From assembly GCA_903847415.1 (NCBI GenBank), contig CAINDR010000021.1, positions 1 through 52,800 on the forward strand: 52,800 nt of DNA. The letters are read 5' to 3'. A model generated the notes under the pieces. That model saw only the letters and a list, made by a program, of their open reading frames with translations. It searched no databases and was not told the origin of the DNA. Of the stretch, positions 8,382-16,564 are shown one piece after another (position 1 is the stretch's first letter; every line of letters begins with the position of its first letter). This DNA comes from Candidatus Falkowiibacteriota bacterium (GTDB lineage: Bacteria > Patescibacteriota > Patescibacteriia > Patescibacteriales > UBA12465). Both the position numbers and the translations under genes were made by a program.

Positions 8382-10076
8382 ATGAAAAATAAACTTGCCA
8401 AGCTATTGGCAGAAAAAGTGCAAGAGCTTGGAGGCCAAGAAATTTCCCCAGCTCAATTATTAGCAAAAATTGAAATTCCCCCATTGCGTGATTTGGGTGA
8501 TTTTGCTTTTCCTTGTTTTGTGTTAGCAAAAGATCTCGCGCTTCCACCAGCAGTAATTGCCGAAAAGCTAGTTAATTTAATGACGACTCAGGATGGCATT
8601 CAGAAAGCAGTAGCAGTAGGGCCTTATCTTAATCTGTTCGTTGATCGGCTAGTTTTTGCTGGCGCTGTTTTGGATGAGGTTCTAACTCTTGGTGAAAAAT
8701 TTGGTAAAGCGGAAAGTAATCAACAAAAGATTGTCATCGAATACCCCTCACCAAACACCAACAAACCTTTGCATCTGGGGCATTTGCGCAATTTATCAAT
8801 TGGCGAATCATTAGCTCGTTTATTGACAGAAAATGGGGCAGAGGTGGTTCGAACAAATCTTTTTAATGACCGAGGAATTCATATTTGCAAATCGATGATT
8901 GCTTACCAAAAAGAAGGTCAGAATGCTGAGCCAGATAAAAAATCCGATCATTTTGTCGGCGATTATTATGTAAAATTTTCAAGCCTAGCTCAAGAGGATA
9001 AAAACTTGGAACAAGAAACTCAAGAGCTTCTTGTGAAATGGGAAAACGGAGATGAAGAAACCAGAGCGCTCTGGCAAAAAATGAATAATTGGGCTTTTAC
9101 AGGATTTAAAGAAACTTTTCAATTGGTTGGGATTAAGCATGACAAAAACTATTTTGAGAGTGAAATGTATCAACAGGGAAAAGAATTGGTCCTCAAAAAT
9201 TTAGCTGCTGGTCTTTTTGCGAAACGGGCTGACGGGGCAATTATTCTAGATCTCACTACAGAGGGTTTGGATGAGAAAGTTTTGTTGCGTGCCGATGGCA
9301 CTAGCGTTTACATGACTCAAGATCTGTATTTAGCTTTTCTCAAGGATGCCGATTACCATTACGATGATTCAATTTATATTGTTGGTAATGAACAAGATTA
9401 TCATTTTCAAGTTTTAGCAATTATTTTAAAGAAGTTGGGGTTTGCCAAGAAAATTAGTCATCTTTCCTATGGAATGATTGCTTTGCCGGAAGGACGCATG
9501 AAATCACGTGAAGGAACAGTGGTTGATGCTGATAATCTCATCTGGGAATTAACCGATTTAGCAAAAGAGGGAATTATTACTAGAACGAGCGACCTTGATC
9601 CGATCGAAACTAATATTCGCGCTCAGAAGATTGCTTTAGCGGCAATTAAATATAAATTACTCAAGACCAATATTTTTAAGGACATGATTTTTGATCCCAA
9701 AGAATCCTTAAGTTTTGATGGTGATACTGGACCATACCTTTTGTATTCTTTCGCCCGAGCTAAGTCGATTTTGGTGAAAGTTTCTCAAGAAGAAACTACT
9801 GACAAACTCACTGAGCTAGAAGATGTTGAATTTGCTTTAATTCAAAAAATTGCTGACTTCAAAGAATTACTCGTTTTTGCAGGTGCAAATCGCAATCCAT
9901 CACTGGTGGCTCACTACGCTTTTGAGTTAGCTCAAATCTTTAATGAATTTTATCACACCTGTCCGGTCGTTAGTTCTCATCAAATTAATTTACGCTTAAA
10001 GTTAGTGGAAGCTTTTACGATTGTTTTAGGAAAATCATTAAACATTTTAGGAATCGAAACTTTAGAGAAGATGTAG
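8382..10076 (+). CDS. argS: Arginyl-tRNA synthetase
   Basis: YPSPNTNKPLHLGHLRN, FNDRGIHICKS, GMIALPEGRMKSREG; 564 aa. Confidence 0.95.
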   Translation: MKNKLAKLLAEKVQELGGQEISPAQLLAKIEIPPLRDLGDFAFPCFVLAKDLALPPAVIAEKLVNLMTTQDGIQKAVAVGPYLNLFVDRLVFAGAVLDEVLTLGEKFGKAESNQQKIVIEYPSPNTNKPLHLGHLRNLSIGESLARLLTENGAEVVRTNLFNDRGIHICKSMIAYQKEGQNAEPDKKSDHFVGDYYVKFSSLAQEDKNLEQETQELLVKWENGDEETRALWQKMNNWAFTGFKETFQLVGIKHDKNYFESEMYQQGKELVLKNLAAGLFAKRADGAIILDLTTEGLDEKVLLRADGTSVYMTQDLYLAFLKDADYHYDDSIYIVGNEQDYHFQVLAIILKKLGFAKKISHLSYGMIALPEGRMKSREGTVVDADNLIWELTDLAKEGIITRTSDLDPIETNIRAQKIALAAIKYKLLKTNIFKDMIFDPKESLSFDGDTGPYLLYSFARAKSILVKVSQEETTDKLTELEDVEFALIQKIADFKELLVFAGANRNPSLVAHYAFELAQIFNEFYHTCPVVSSHQINLRLKLVEAFTIVLGKSLNILGIETLEKM

Positions 10077-10144
10077 GGAGGTATACCTAAACTAAATAAT
10101 GATAACTTTGGTAATTTTCTTTAATTATTTTTTTTGACTTTGCT
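10044..10144 (+). repeat. Direct repeat B, left copy (argS 3' end + toxin 3' end)
   Basis: 101-bp ungapped match to 14508-14608 with one mismatch (a10098/g14562). Confidence 0.95.
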
Positions 10145-10226
10145 TTTAAATAAGTTGCAGTTTTAAACTCAGTTATTTTGAGCTAAACAGTTATGAAATT
10201 TAAATAATTTAACTTGGTATATTTAT

Positions 10227-10940
10227 ATGCATAATAGTGCAAAGCAACTATTAAAAAATAAATTGTTAGAAAAATGGATAGCTGACGGGTATTTGGTGAA
10301 AAAATATTATGAGAAAAAAATTGCTAAATATTCTATTAATTCAGAAGCTTCTTTGGACTGGAGAACAAAAGAAATGCACGATTTATTTTTTTCTCATGTA
10401 TTAGATGGTGTTAATTTTTCTTCAGTAAATTCAATTTTGGACGTCGGATGTGGTATTTGTGGTATTGTTGATTATTTAGATTCTCTGGGTGTAGAGAATT
10501 TTAACTATTTAGGTATTGATATAGTGGACAGTTTTATTTCTGTTGCTCAAAATAAATATTTTGAAAGGGATGTTGATGTTTTGAATAAAAATTTTTTAAA
10601 CGAAGACTTTTGGCCCAAGAGAAATTTTGATTTAGTGTTAAATCTTGGTGGTTTAAATTCAAAGGTTAGATTTCAATATAGCTTCCTGCAGTACAATATT
10701 GAGAAAATGATTTTATGTAGTAGTAAATATGTTGCATTTAATGTTTTAATTAAAGTTAAAAATACATATTTTAAAAAAAATAAGCTTAGAGCTGTGGGAG
10801 CAATTGCTTCTTTCGATGAAGACAAGCTTATTGCTATTTTAAAAAAAATTAGTCTTAAATATAACATTGATTTTGATATTAAAAAAATCTCTATATTCGA
10901 AGGTAGTATCGACGCCTTTGTATTAATTAAATTATTATGA
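10227..10940 (+). CDS. Class I SAM-dependent methyltransferase (cassette B)
   Basis: SILDVGCGICGIVDYLDSLGVENFNYLGIDI motif I/II. Confidence 0.75.
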   Translation: MHNSAKQLLKNKLLEKWIADGYLVKKYYEKKIAKYSINSEASLDWRTKEMHDLFFSHVLDGVNFSSVNSILDVGCGICGIVDYLDSLGVENFNYLGIDIVDSFISVAQNKYFERDVDVLNKNFLNEDFWPKRNFDLVLNLGGLNSKVRFQYSFLQYNIEKMILCSSKYVAFNVLIKVKNTYFKKNKLRAVGAIASFDEDKLIAILKKISLKYNIDFDIKKISIFEGSIDAFVLIKLL

Positions 10941-11485
10941 AGTTAATAAATAAGCCAAATAAAATAGTAGTTGATCAAATAAATAACATTATTCATCTCG
11001 ATTGGCAGGCCATTGAAGTTGCTGTCGGTTTGTTTCATAAAAAAATAGAAAAAATATCACCATTTGATTCTTTGTTGGTACTTGTCAGAGGGGCAATGGT
11101 ACCAGCCGCCATGTTGTCTCATTCGCTAAATAATAGGAACATGAAATTTTATCAGGGAGTTAAAACGAACTCAAACAAACCGCATGATTATGGAAAATTT
11201 CGTAGTTTGTTGCTACCAAAACTGATGCCAGGAGAGAGGTTATTAATTGTAGAAGATATTATTTTTGAAGGTGATACTGTTAATAATGCTATTGATTATG
11301 TAATAAAATGTGGTTGCGTATGTGTTGGAGTTTGTAGTATAGTAATCGATGAAAATCTAAAAAATTTACCAGCTATAAAAAGAAATTCGGTGCCACTGAT
11401 AGGTGCTTACGAATGTGAAAATCTAAAATGGATAAGATTTCCATGGGAAATAAAGATAGATAATGAAATATCTATTAATTTTTAA
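10937..11485 (+). CDS. Type I phosphoribosyltransferase, Gpt/HGPRT-like (cassette B)
   Basis: LVLVRGAMVPAAMLS, PRPP loop LLIVEDIIFEGDTV, C-terminal WIRFPWE; ATGA overlap with previous gene. Confidence 0.75.
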   Translation: MKLINKPNKIVVDQINNIIHLDWQAIEVAVGLFHKKIEKISPFDSLLVLVRGAMVPAAMLSHSLNNRNMKFYQGVKTNSNKPHDYGKFRSLLLPKLMPGERLLIVEDIIFEGDTVNNAIDYVIKCGCVCVGVCSIVIDENLKNLPAIKRNSVPLIGAYECENLKWIRFPWEIKIDNEISINF

Positions 11486-11499
11486 ATAACATTATTGTT

Positions 11500-12057
11500 A
11501 TGATTGTGGTGTTAGAGGGGTTGCCTGCTAGCGGCAAAACAACAATTGCTAATTATTTGCAAGTAAATTGTAATTTTAATAAAGTTAACGAATCCCTTGG
11601 TTACCTGGGTGGAGTTAATCTTTCGGATGATCAAGGGGAAATTTTTCAAGAAACCCTTAAAAAATATAATTTAGCAAAGATTTCAAAATCGCACTCCGTG
11701 ATAGATCGTGGTTATGCATCGATGCTCGCATGGGATTATTGTGCTGCGCACTTAAAAATAGCTGACAATCTATCTACTAAAAATAAATGGGTTACCAAGG
11801 CAATAAAAAAAGGCTTATTATACGAGCCAGATATTTACATTTATTTAGCTATTAGCGAAGAAACTAGTTTAACAAGAAGACCCAGGAGGGAAAACATTAA
11901 AGATGTTTGGACTAGCGTTTTAGGATTAAAATATTGTTTGGATTATTATGCATATTTTTTTGGAAAAGAAGAAAACAAGAAAAAAACTATTTTTATTGAT
12001 GCCGAAATGAACACAAAAGAAGTGATCAAAATTTTAAAGGCTAAATTGTTAATATGA
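11500..12057 (+). CDS. P-loop nucleoside/nucleotide kinase, thymidylate-kinase-like (cassette B)
   Basis: Walker A EGLPASGKTTIANYL, VIDRGYASMLAWDY, DIYIYLAISEETSLTRRPRRE. Confidence 0.7.
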   Translation: MIVVLEGLPASGKTTIANYLQVNCNFNKVNESLGYLGGVNLSDDQGEIFQETLKKYNLAKISKSHSVIDRGYASMLAWDYCAAHLKIADNLSTKNKWVTKAIKKGLLYEPDIYIYLAISEETSLTRRPRRENIKDVWTSVLGLKYCLDYYAYFFGKEENKKKTIFIDAEMNTKEVIKILKAKLLI

Positions 12058-13343
12058 AAAAATCTGTTCATATAATTTATATAGCTGAAGATGGAGTATC
12101 TTCTTTGGTCTGTGGTGTCGGGACGATAGTCCATAATTTTTTATTATCTTTTGATAAAATCGCGTCAAATTTTGAAAAACATTCCGTTGTTTTAAGGTTG
12201 TCTATAATATCATTAAAATACAAAAAAACAGATATAGGTTTTAGGCCTGATTTTTTAAAAAGATCTGCTGATTTATGCAAATTCTATAAAGGTTCACTCA
12301 TATTAATTGACAAGCCTAATAATCATTCAAGTGATTATTTTAATTTTTCTAATTGGAAAATTCTTAATCGCAAAGTAAGATTTATTTTAAAAGAAATATT
12401 TAGCAAGAATGATGATCTTACAGTTATTATTTCAAACGATACTATATTCGCCGAATCTTATTTTGTAGAGTCAAAAGTAATTAATATCTGGCTACCAAAT
12501 AGTTTGGGTATTTTACATAAGCAATCTTACGTCCAACAACCAAAACGAATATCTTGGGAATTAAGTGCGATGAATAGATCAAAAAAAGAAAATTTTTTTA
12601 TAGGTAGTGTATCGAGATATATTTTTAAAATTATAATACAAAAATACGATTTAAATCCTAACAAGGTACTATCTCTACATAATGGGTTTAACTTATCGTC
12701 CCTTAAATTGTTTTTAAGGAACGATTTCGAAATATCTAGTTATTTAAAAAAAAGAAAGATACCTCTAGACAAGAATATAATTTTTTGCTTCGCCAGAGCA
12801 GATGAATATAAAGGCCTCGATGTTGCATTAAAAGCTATGCTTAAAATTTCTAGAAAATATGGATTGCATCCAGTCTTAATTGCTTCTAAGTTTAGTGATG
12901 AAAAATTTATAGAGAATATACAAGAGCAGTTAAAATTTATAGCGAATAAATCTCAACAACCTGTATCTTTATTTTTTGATTACGAATTTGAACTACCAAA
13001 ATATCTTTTGCAATATAAACGAGTGAAATATTTGCTTAATATGCCTAAAAATGATTTTTGTCCTCTAGTTCCTTTTGAAGCTGAAATTTTGGGGCATAGA
13101 GATTTATGTGTTGTTAATAGTAATATTGCTTGTATTAGAGATGTAATAACAGACATGCAAGATGGATTTCTTTGTTTGCCGGCGTCAAAACATATAGTTA
13201 AAAAAATTGCTAAAATATTTGACTTATCTCCTGATGTGAGAAATACTATTATTGCTTCAGGTAAGGCAAGAGCCTTGAAAGCAATGGATATTAAAAAAAG
13301 CTATTTAGCAACTTTAAAAATGCTTATAGATACTAATATATGA
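12054..13343 (+). CDS. GT-B glycosyltransferase (group 1/4-like; cassette B)
   Basis: C-terminal FCFARADEYKGLDVALKAMLKI...PFEAEILGHRDLCVVNSNIACIRDVI...DGFLC typical of GT-B donor-binding domain; ATGA overlap. Confidence 0.7.
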   Translation: MKKSVHIIYIAEDGVSSLVCGVGTIVHNFLLSFDKIASNFEKHSVVLRLSIISLKYKKTDIGFRPDFLKRSADLCKFYKGSLILIDKPNNHSSDYFNFSNWKILNRKVRFILKEIFSKNDDLTVIISNDTIFAESYFVESKVINIWLPNSLGILHKQSYVQQPKRISWELSAMNRSKKENFFIGSVSRYIFKIIIQKYDLNPNKVLSLHNGFNLSSLKLFLRNDFEISSYLKKRKIPLDKNIIFCFARADEYKGLDVALKAMLKISRKYGLHPVLIASKFSDEKFIENIQEQLKFIANKSQQPVSLFFDYEFELPKYLLQYKRVKYLLNMPKNDFCPLVPFEAEILGHRDLCVVNSNIACIRDVITDMQDGFLCLPASKHIVKKIAKIFDLSPDVRNTIIASGKARALKAMDIKKSYLATLKMLIDTNI

Positions 13344-13750
13344 AAATTTATTCTGCGGGTGGAGTATTAACCAAAAAAGAAAATAACCAGATTTTTGTGT
13401 TGTTAGTAGAACATCTTGATGGTACTTTTGTTTTTCCAAAGGGTCATGTTGAGGAAGGTGAAACTTTTCAGGAGGCAGCTAAAAGAGAAATAAGGGAAGA
13501 AGTTGGTCTCTCGGATATTGTTATTGATAAACAATTAGGTGTAATAAAAAGAGTTTCAAAAAATTTAGGCAATCAGCTAATAGAAAAAAGGATTGTTATG
13601 TTTAGTGTAATTATAAATAATTATGATCATCTAAAAAACACTGAAGAAGAGTACCGTTGGTTTGATATTGATGATGTAGCGGGTCGCTTAAGATATAGCG
13701 AAGATAGAAGATTTTTTTTAGGAATAAAAGGTTTTTTAACATTAAAATAA
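13340..13750 (+). CDS. NUDIX hydrolase (cassette B)
   Basis: NUDIX box GHVEEGETFQEAAKREIREEVGL. Confidence 0.88.
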   Translation: MKIYSAGGVLTKKENNQIFVLLVEHLDGTFVFPKGHVEEGETFQEAAKREIREEVGLSDIVIDKQLGVIKRVSKNLGNQLIEKRIVMFSVIINNYDHLKNTEEEYRWFDIDDVAGRLRYSEDRRFFLGIKGFLTLK

Positions 13751-13763
13751 AGATTGAGGAGGG

Positions 13764-14378
13764 TTGAAGATGAGAAAACAAGTTGTGTTTATTGGTGGAA
13801 TCCATGGTGTTGGTAAATCAACTATATGTCATGAGGTGCACTTAGCGACGTCAGCTATTATTGTAAAACAAAGACACTTAGTGAAAGAGGTGGCAATAAA
13901 ACTTGGGGCTATTACCTGGGAAGATGCAGGCCTGGTTCATAATTTAGTTATAAAGGATGCTGCCAGTTTGGTTATAGAAAGAGTAAAAGCTAAAAAAAGT
14001 TCGCTTGTTTTAGTCGACTGTCATTATTCAATAAGGCAAGCCAAAGCTTTAAGAATAAGTTCCAGTCCAGGCTTTAAGGGATACATCCCGGACTTAGACG
14101 AAAAATTTGTTTCTGTGCTAAGAAAATATTTTGAATTAAAATTTATTTTAGTGCAAACTGCCCCAGAAATTGCTTTTGCAAGAATTGTAAACAGACCAAT
14201 AGAGATTAGAGATGTCGATTGTAGTTTGGAGTTAATGGTAAAAAGTGAACGAATTGAACAAATATATTTTATCCAAATGGTTCAGAATTTTCAAATTGAT
14301 CAGAAAAACTTTGTGATATTAAATAATAATGGTGACCTAAGCCAGACTTTAAAATCTTTTAATAATTTCGTTTTTTAA
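13764..14378 (+). CDS. P-loop kinase, adenylate-kinase-like/AAA (cassette B)
   Basis: Walker A GGIHGVGKSTICHEV; SD GGAGGG upstream. Confidence 0.65.
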   Translation: MKMRKQVVFIGGIHGVGKSTICHEVHLATSAIIVKQRHLVKEVAIKLGAITWEDAGLVHNLVIKDAASLVIERVKAKKSSLVLVDCHYSIRQAKALRISSSPGFKGYIPDLDEKFVSVLRKYFELKFILVQTAPEIAFARIVNRPIEIRDVDCSLELMVKSERIEQIYFIQMVQNFQIDQKNFVILNNNGDLSQTLKSFNNFVF

Positions 14379-14400
14379 GGACTATAAAATAGTCCTTTTT
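14377..14400 (+). terminator. Rho-independent terminator closing cassette B operon
   Basis: AAGGACTAT AAA ATAGTCCTT TTT overlapping the stop codon of the last gene. Confidence 0.8.
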
Positions 14401-14507
14401 AATTGGTCAGTAAACCTAATAAAATAAAAGGTTAGCTATGTATTAGACTTTTTGAGCGCAGGAGAAGATATTTTTTTATTAATAAAGAACAAAATAACTT
14501 TATAAAT

Positions 14508-14608
14508 ATTTTAGGAATCGAAACTTTAGAGAAGATGTAGGGAGGTATACCTAAACTAAATGATGATAACTTTGGTAATTTTCTTTAATTATTTTTTTTG
14601 ACTTTGCT
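14508..14608 (+). repeat. Direct repeat B, right copy
   Basis: See 10044-10144. Confidence 0.95.
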
Positions 14609-14943
14609 GTTTCATTGCCACCCTCTAAATCATTTTTATGATAAACCAATAAAACATTAATCAATTTTTTCTCGTTATGCATGGCAACAATACAGCGGTT
14701 CCCAGATCCATGGCGAGATTTTTTTGTTCCTGCGATACTAAATTCAGTTTTTATAATTTTAATATCAAAATCTTTTGCAATTATTTCGGCAATAGATTTT
14801 TCTAAGATAACGTCAAAACTTTGAAACTCTCTCACGAGAGCTTCTATTGTAATATCCCAGGATCGTCCATATTTTTTAGCAAATTTTTTGATGAAGTGGC
14901 GATGGGCGTATTCTTCGAAATTTACTGAATATTTAGTAAACAT
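14551..14943 (-). CDS. Putative toxin partner of a Panacea antitoxin
   Basis: 130-aa ORF downstream of and overlapping (11 bp) the Panacea-domain gene; contains SRHGSGNRCIVAMHNEKKLINVLLVYHKNDL; no confident family. Confidence 0.6.
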   Translation of the reverse strand: MFTKYSVNFEEYAHRHFIKKFAKKYGRSWDITIEALVREFQSFDVILEKSIAEIIAKDFDIKIIKTEFSIAGTKKSRHGSGNRCIVAMHNEKKLINVLLVYHKNDLEGGNETAKSKKIIKENYQSYHHLV

Positions 14944-15622
14944 GGTTTGGGTCCTCTTGGGTTATTAGACTATAAGGGATTATTTCATTATCTTCGCAGA
15001 TTGCATATGGTAGTTGGTCATGAGTAAATTTGACGATATCTTGAGTTCTTTTTCCGCGCCATTTTAAGGAGATATCTTTAATCATTTTTAGCTCCACTGC
15101 GTTTAGTTCTGATAACTTTTCCCGTTCACCGGAACGAGTCTGAGAAATAAAAAAGACACCATCCTTTGTGGTTTTATCTACCTCGATAATTCCAGCCTCA
15201 AAAAGTTCTTCAATGGCGCGGAAATAATTATCTGGCACTGGACCGTATTGAATTTTTCGATAAGGCATTCCGCTCATACTTTCTAGATGTTCATAGAACC
15301 AAGCAAAATCAGCCAAGTAGAGCATTTTTGCTAACTTGGTTTTTGGTATTTTGCTATGAGAGTCTTTTTCTGATCGCAAATAGGCTAAAATCATTTGCTT
15401 GTATTTTTTGTAGTTTGGTTTTAGCCCGCCACGCATTTCTTCTAAAGAAATGCCAAAAAGATCCGCTAGTTTTATCGCCTCAAATAGGCTTAGTTCGTTT
15501 TTTCCTTGTTCAAAGCCAATATAGGAAGATCGGGAAATGCCAATTTTTTCGGCGGTTTCTAGCTGAGAAAGACCTCTTTTTAGTCTTAGTTCTTTGATAA
15601 ACTTGTAATAATCTTTAGTCAT
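14933..15622 (-). CDS. HTH (Xre) + Panacea/DUF4065 (SocA-like) antitoxin
   Basis: HTH LKRGLSQLETAEKIGISRSSYIGFEQGK, then TKLAKMLYLADFAWF...YRKIQYGPVPDNYFRAIEEL...QDIVKFTHDQLPYAICEDNEIIPYSL typical of Panacea; ATG at 15622 preferred. Confidence 0.8.
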   Translation of the reverse strand: MTKDYYKFIKELRLKRGLSQLETAEKIGISRSSYIGFEQGKNELSLFEAIKLADLFGISLEEMRGGLKPNYKKYKQMILAYLRSEKDSHSKIPKTKLAKMLYLADFAWFYEHLESMSGMPYRKIQYGPVPDNYFRAIEELFEAGIIEVDKTTKDGVFFISQTRSGEREKLSELNAVELKMIKDISLKWRGKRTQDIVKFTHDQLPYAICEDNEIIPYSLITQEDPNHVY

Positions 15623-15631
15623 ATTACTAAG

Positions 15632-15685
15632 ATTATAAGGCAATAATGTTTAAAAGTCAAACAAAGCTTGTCTATATTTTAGACA
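15632..15685 (-). promoter_or_regulatory. TA promoter plus candidate operator
   Basis: Minus strand TTGACT (15660-15655), 17 nt, TATAAT (15637-15632); inverted repeat TGTCTA-TATTT-TAGACA at 15669-15685. Confidence 0.55.
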
Positions 15686-16564
15686 TTATAATTTTAAAGT
15701 AGTCACTAATAATTTCTGATAATCTTGCCAACGCTTTTCTTCTTCCTGGAGAGATTTCTTAGCCCAAGAGACGAGAAAATTATTCTTTTCTAAAACTGAT
15801 ATTTTTTTTGCTTTGGTAATTGCTAAAGCTAAAGTTTCAATTAAATAATTGTGAAAGTGGGGATAGATATTTTGGAAAATTTCTATTTCCAGGTCAGAGA
15901 GATTGTCTTTTTTATTTTTAAATTTTTTCATTAAACTGACTGTGACTGCGGTGGGAATATTATTTTTTAAATCATCATGCCAATCATATAAGTCATCAGC
16001 AAGTTGCCGACAATTAAGAAATAGCACGAGAAAATCCCAAAACTTCTTTTGCTCTGTTGAGTTAATGTCGCGATTTTCTAAAAATAAAAAGACTGAAATA
16101 TAGAGCCCCAAAGATTTTTGGTGGCCCTTTTTTAAAAGAGAATCTTCATCAAGTGTTTGCCAATAATTTGGATTCTTTTTTAGTTCACTAACTCGTGAAA
16201 ATTCGGTTTGATTGGCAATTTCCATTATTAAAAAAGCTTTGTCGACCAATTTACTTTTTCCGCCCAGAACTTTGGCGCTTTCAAATAACAAAAGATTAGC
16301 AATAGGAAGTTCGGCCAAACTGGCGCCACCATCCATTATGTGATCATAAATAGTATAGGATCCCCAGAGTTTCAAATTGGCTTGTTTCCAGGATTTCTTG
16401 TCGGCTTTTGGTAAGGGAGAAAAAGCCTTTTTGTCTCGCCAAGATTTTTCTAGACTAGTAATGATTTCTACGGAAGCAAGACCTTCGGGGCTTTTGAGAA
16501 TTTTATCATAAATTGGTTTCACCGTTTTTTGAATAGAAAATAAAGATAATTTTTGTGTTTTCAT
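15686..16564 (-). CDS. All-alpha isoprenoid-synthase-like protein (divergent)
   Basis: Asp-rich NCRQLADDLYDWHDDLKNN and DHIMD motifs resemble the class I isoprenoid synthase fold; ATGA overlap with the HK gene. Confidence 0.45.
   Translation of the reverse strand: MKTQKLSLFSIQKTVKPIYDKILKSPEGLASVEIITSLEKSWRDKKAFSPLPKADKKSWKQANLKLWGSYTIYDHIMDGGASLAELPIANLLLFESAKVLGGKSKLVDKAFLIMEIANQTEFSRVSELKKNPNYWQTLDEDSLLKKGHQKSLGLYISVFLFLENRDINSTEQKKFWDFLVLFLNCRQLADDLYDWHDDLKNNIPTAVTVSLMKKFKNKKDNLSDLEIEIFQNIYPHFHNYLIETLALAITKAKKISVLEKNNFLVSWAKKSLQEEEKRWQDYQKLLVTTLKL

Noticed and set aside
10044-14608. Treating repeat B as terminal repeats of a transposon
   Set aside because: The repeats are direct and consist of host gene ends, and there is no transposase or inverted terminus; better described as a junction duplication.
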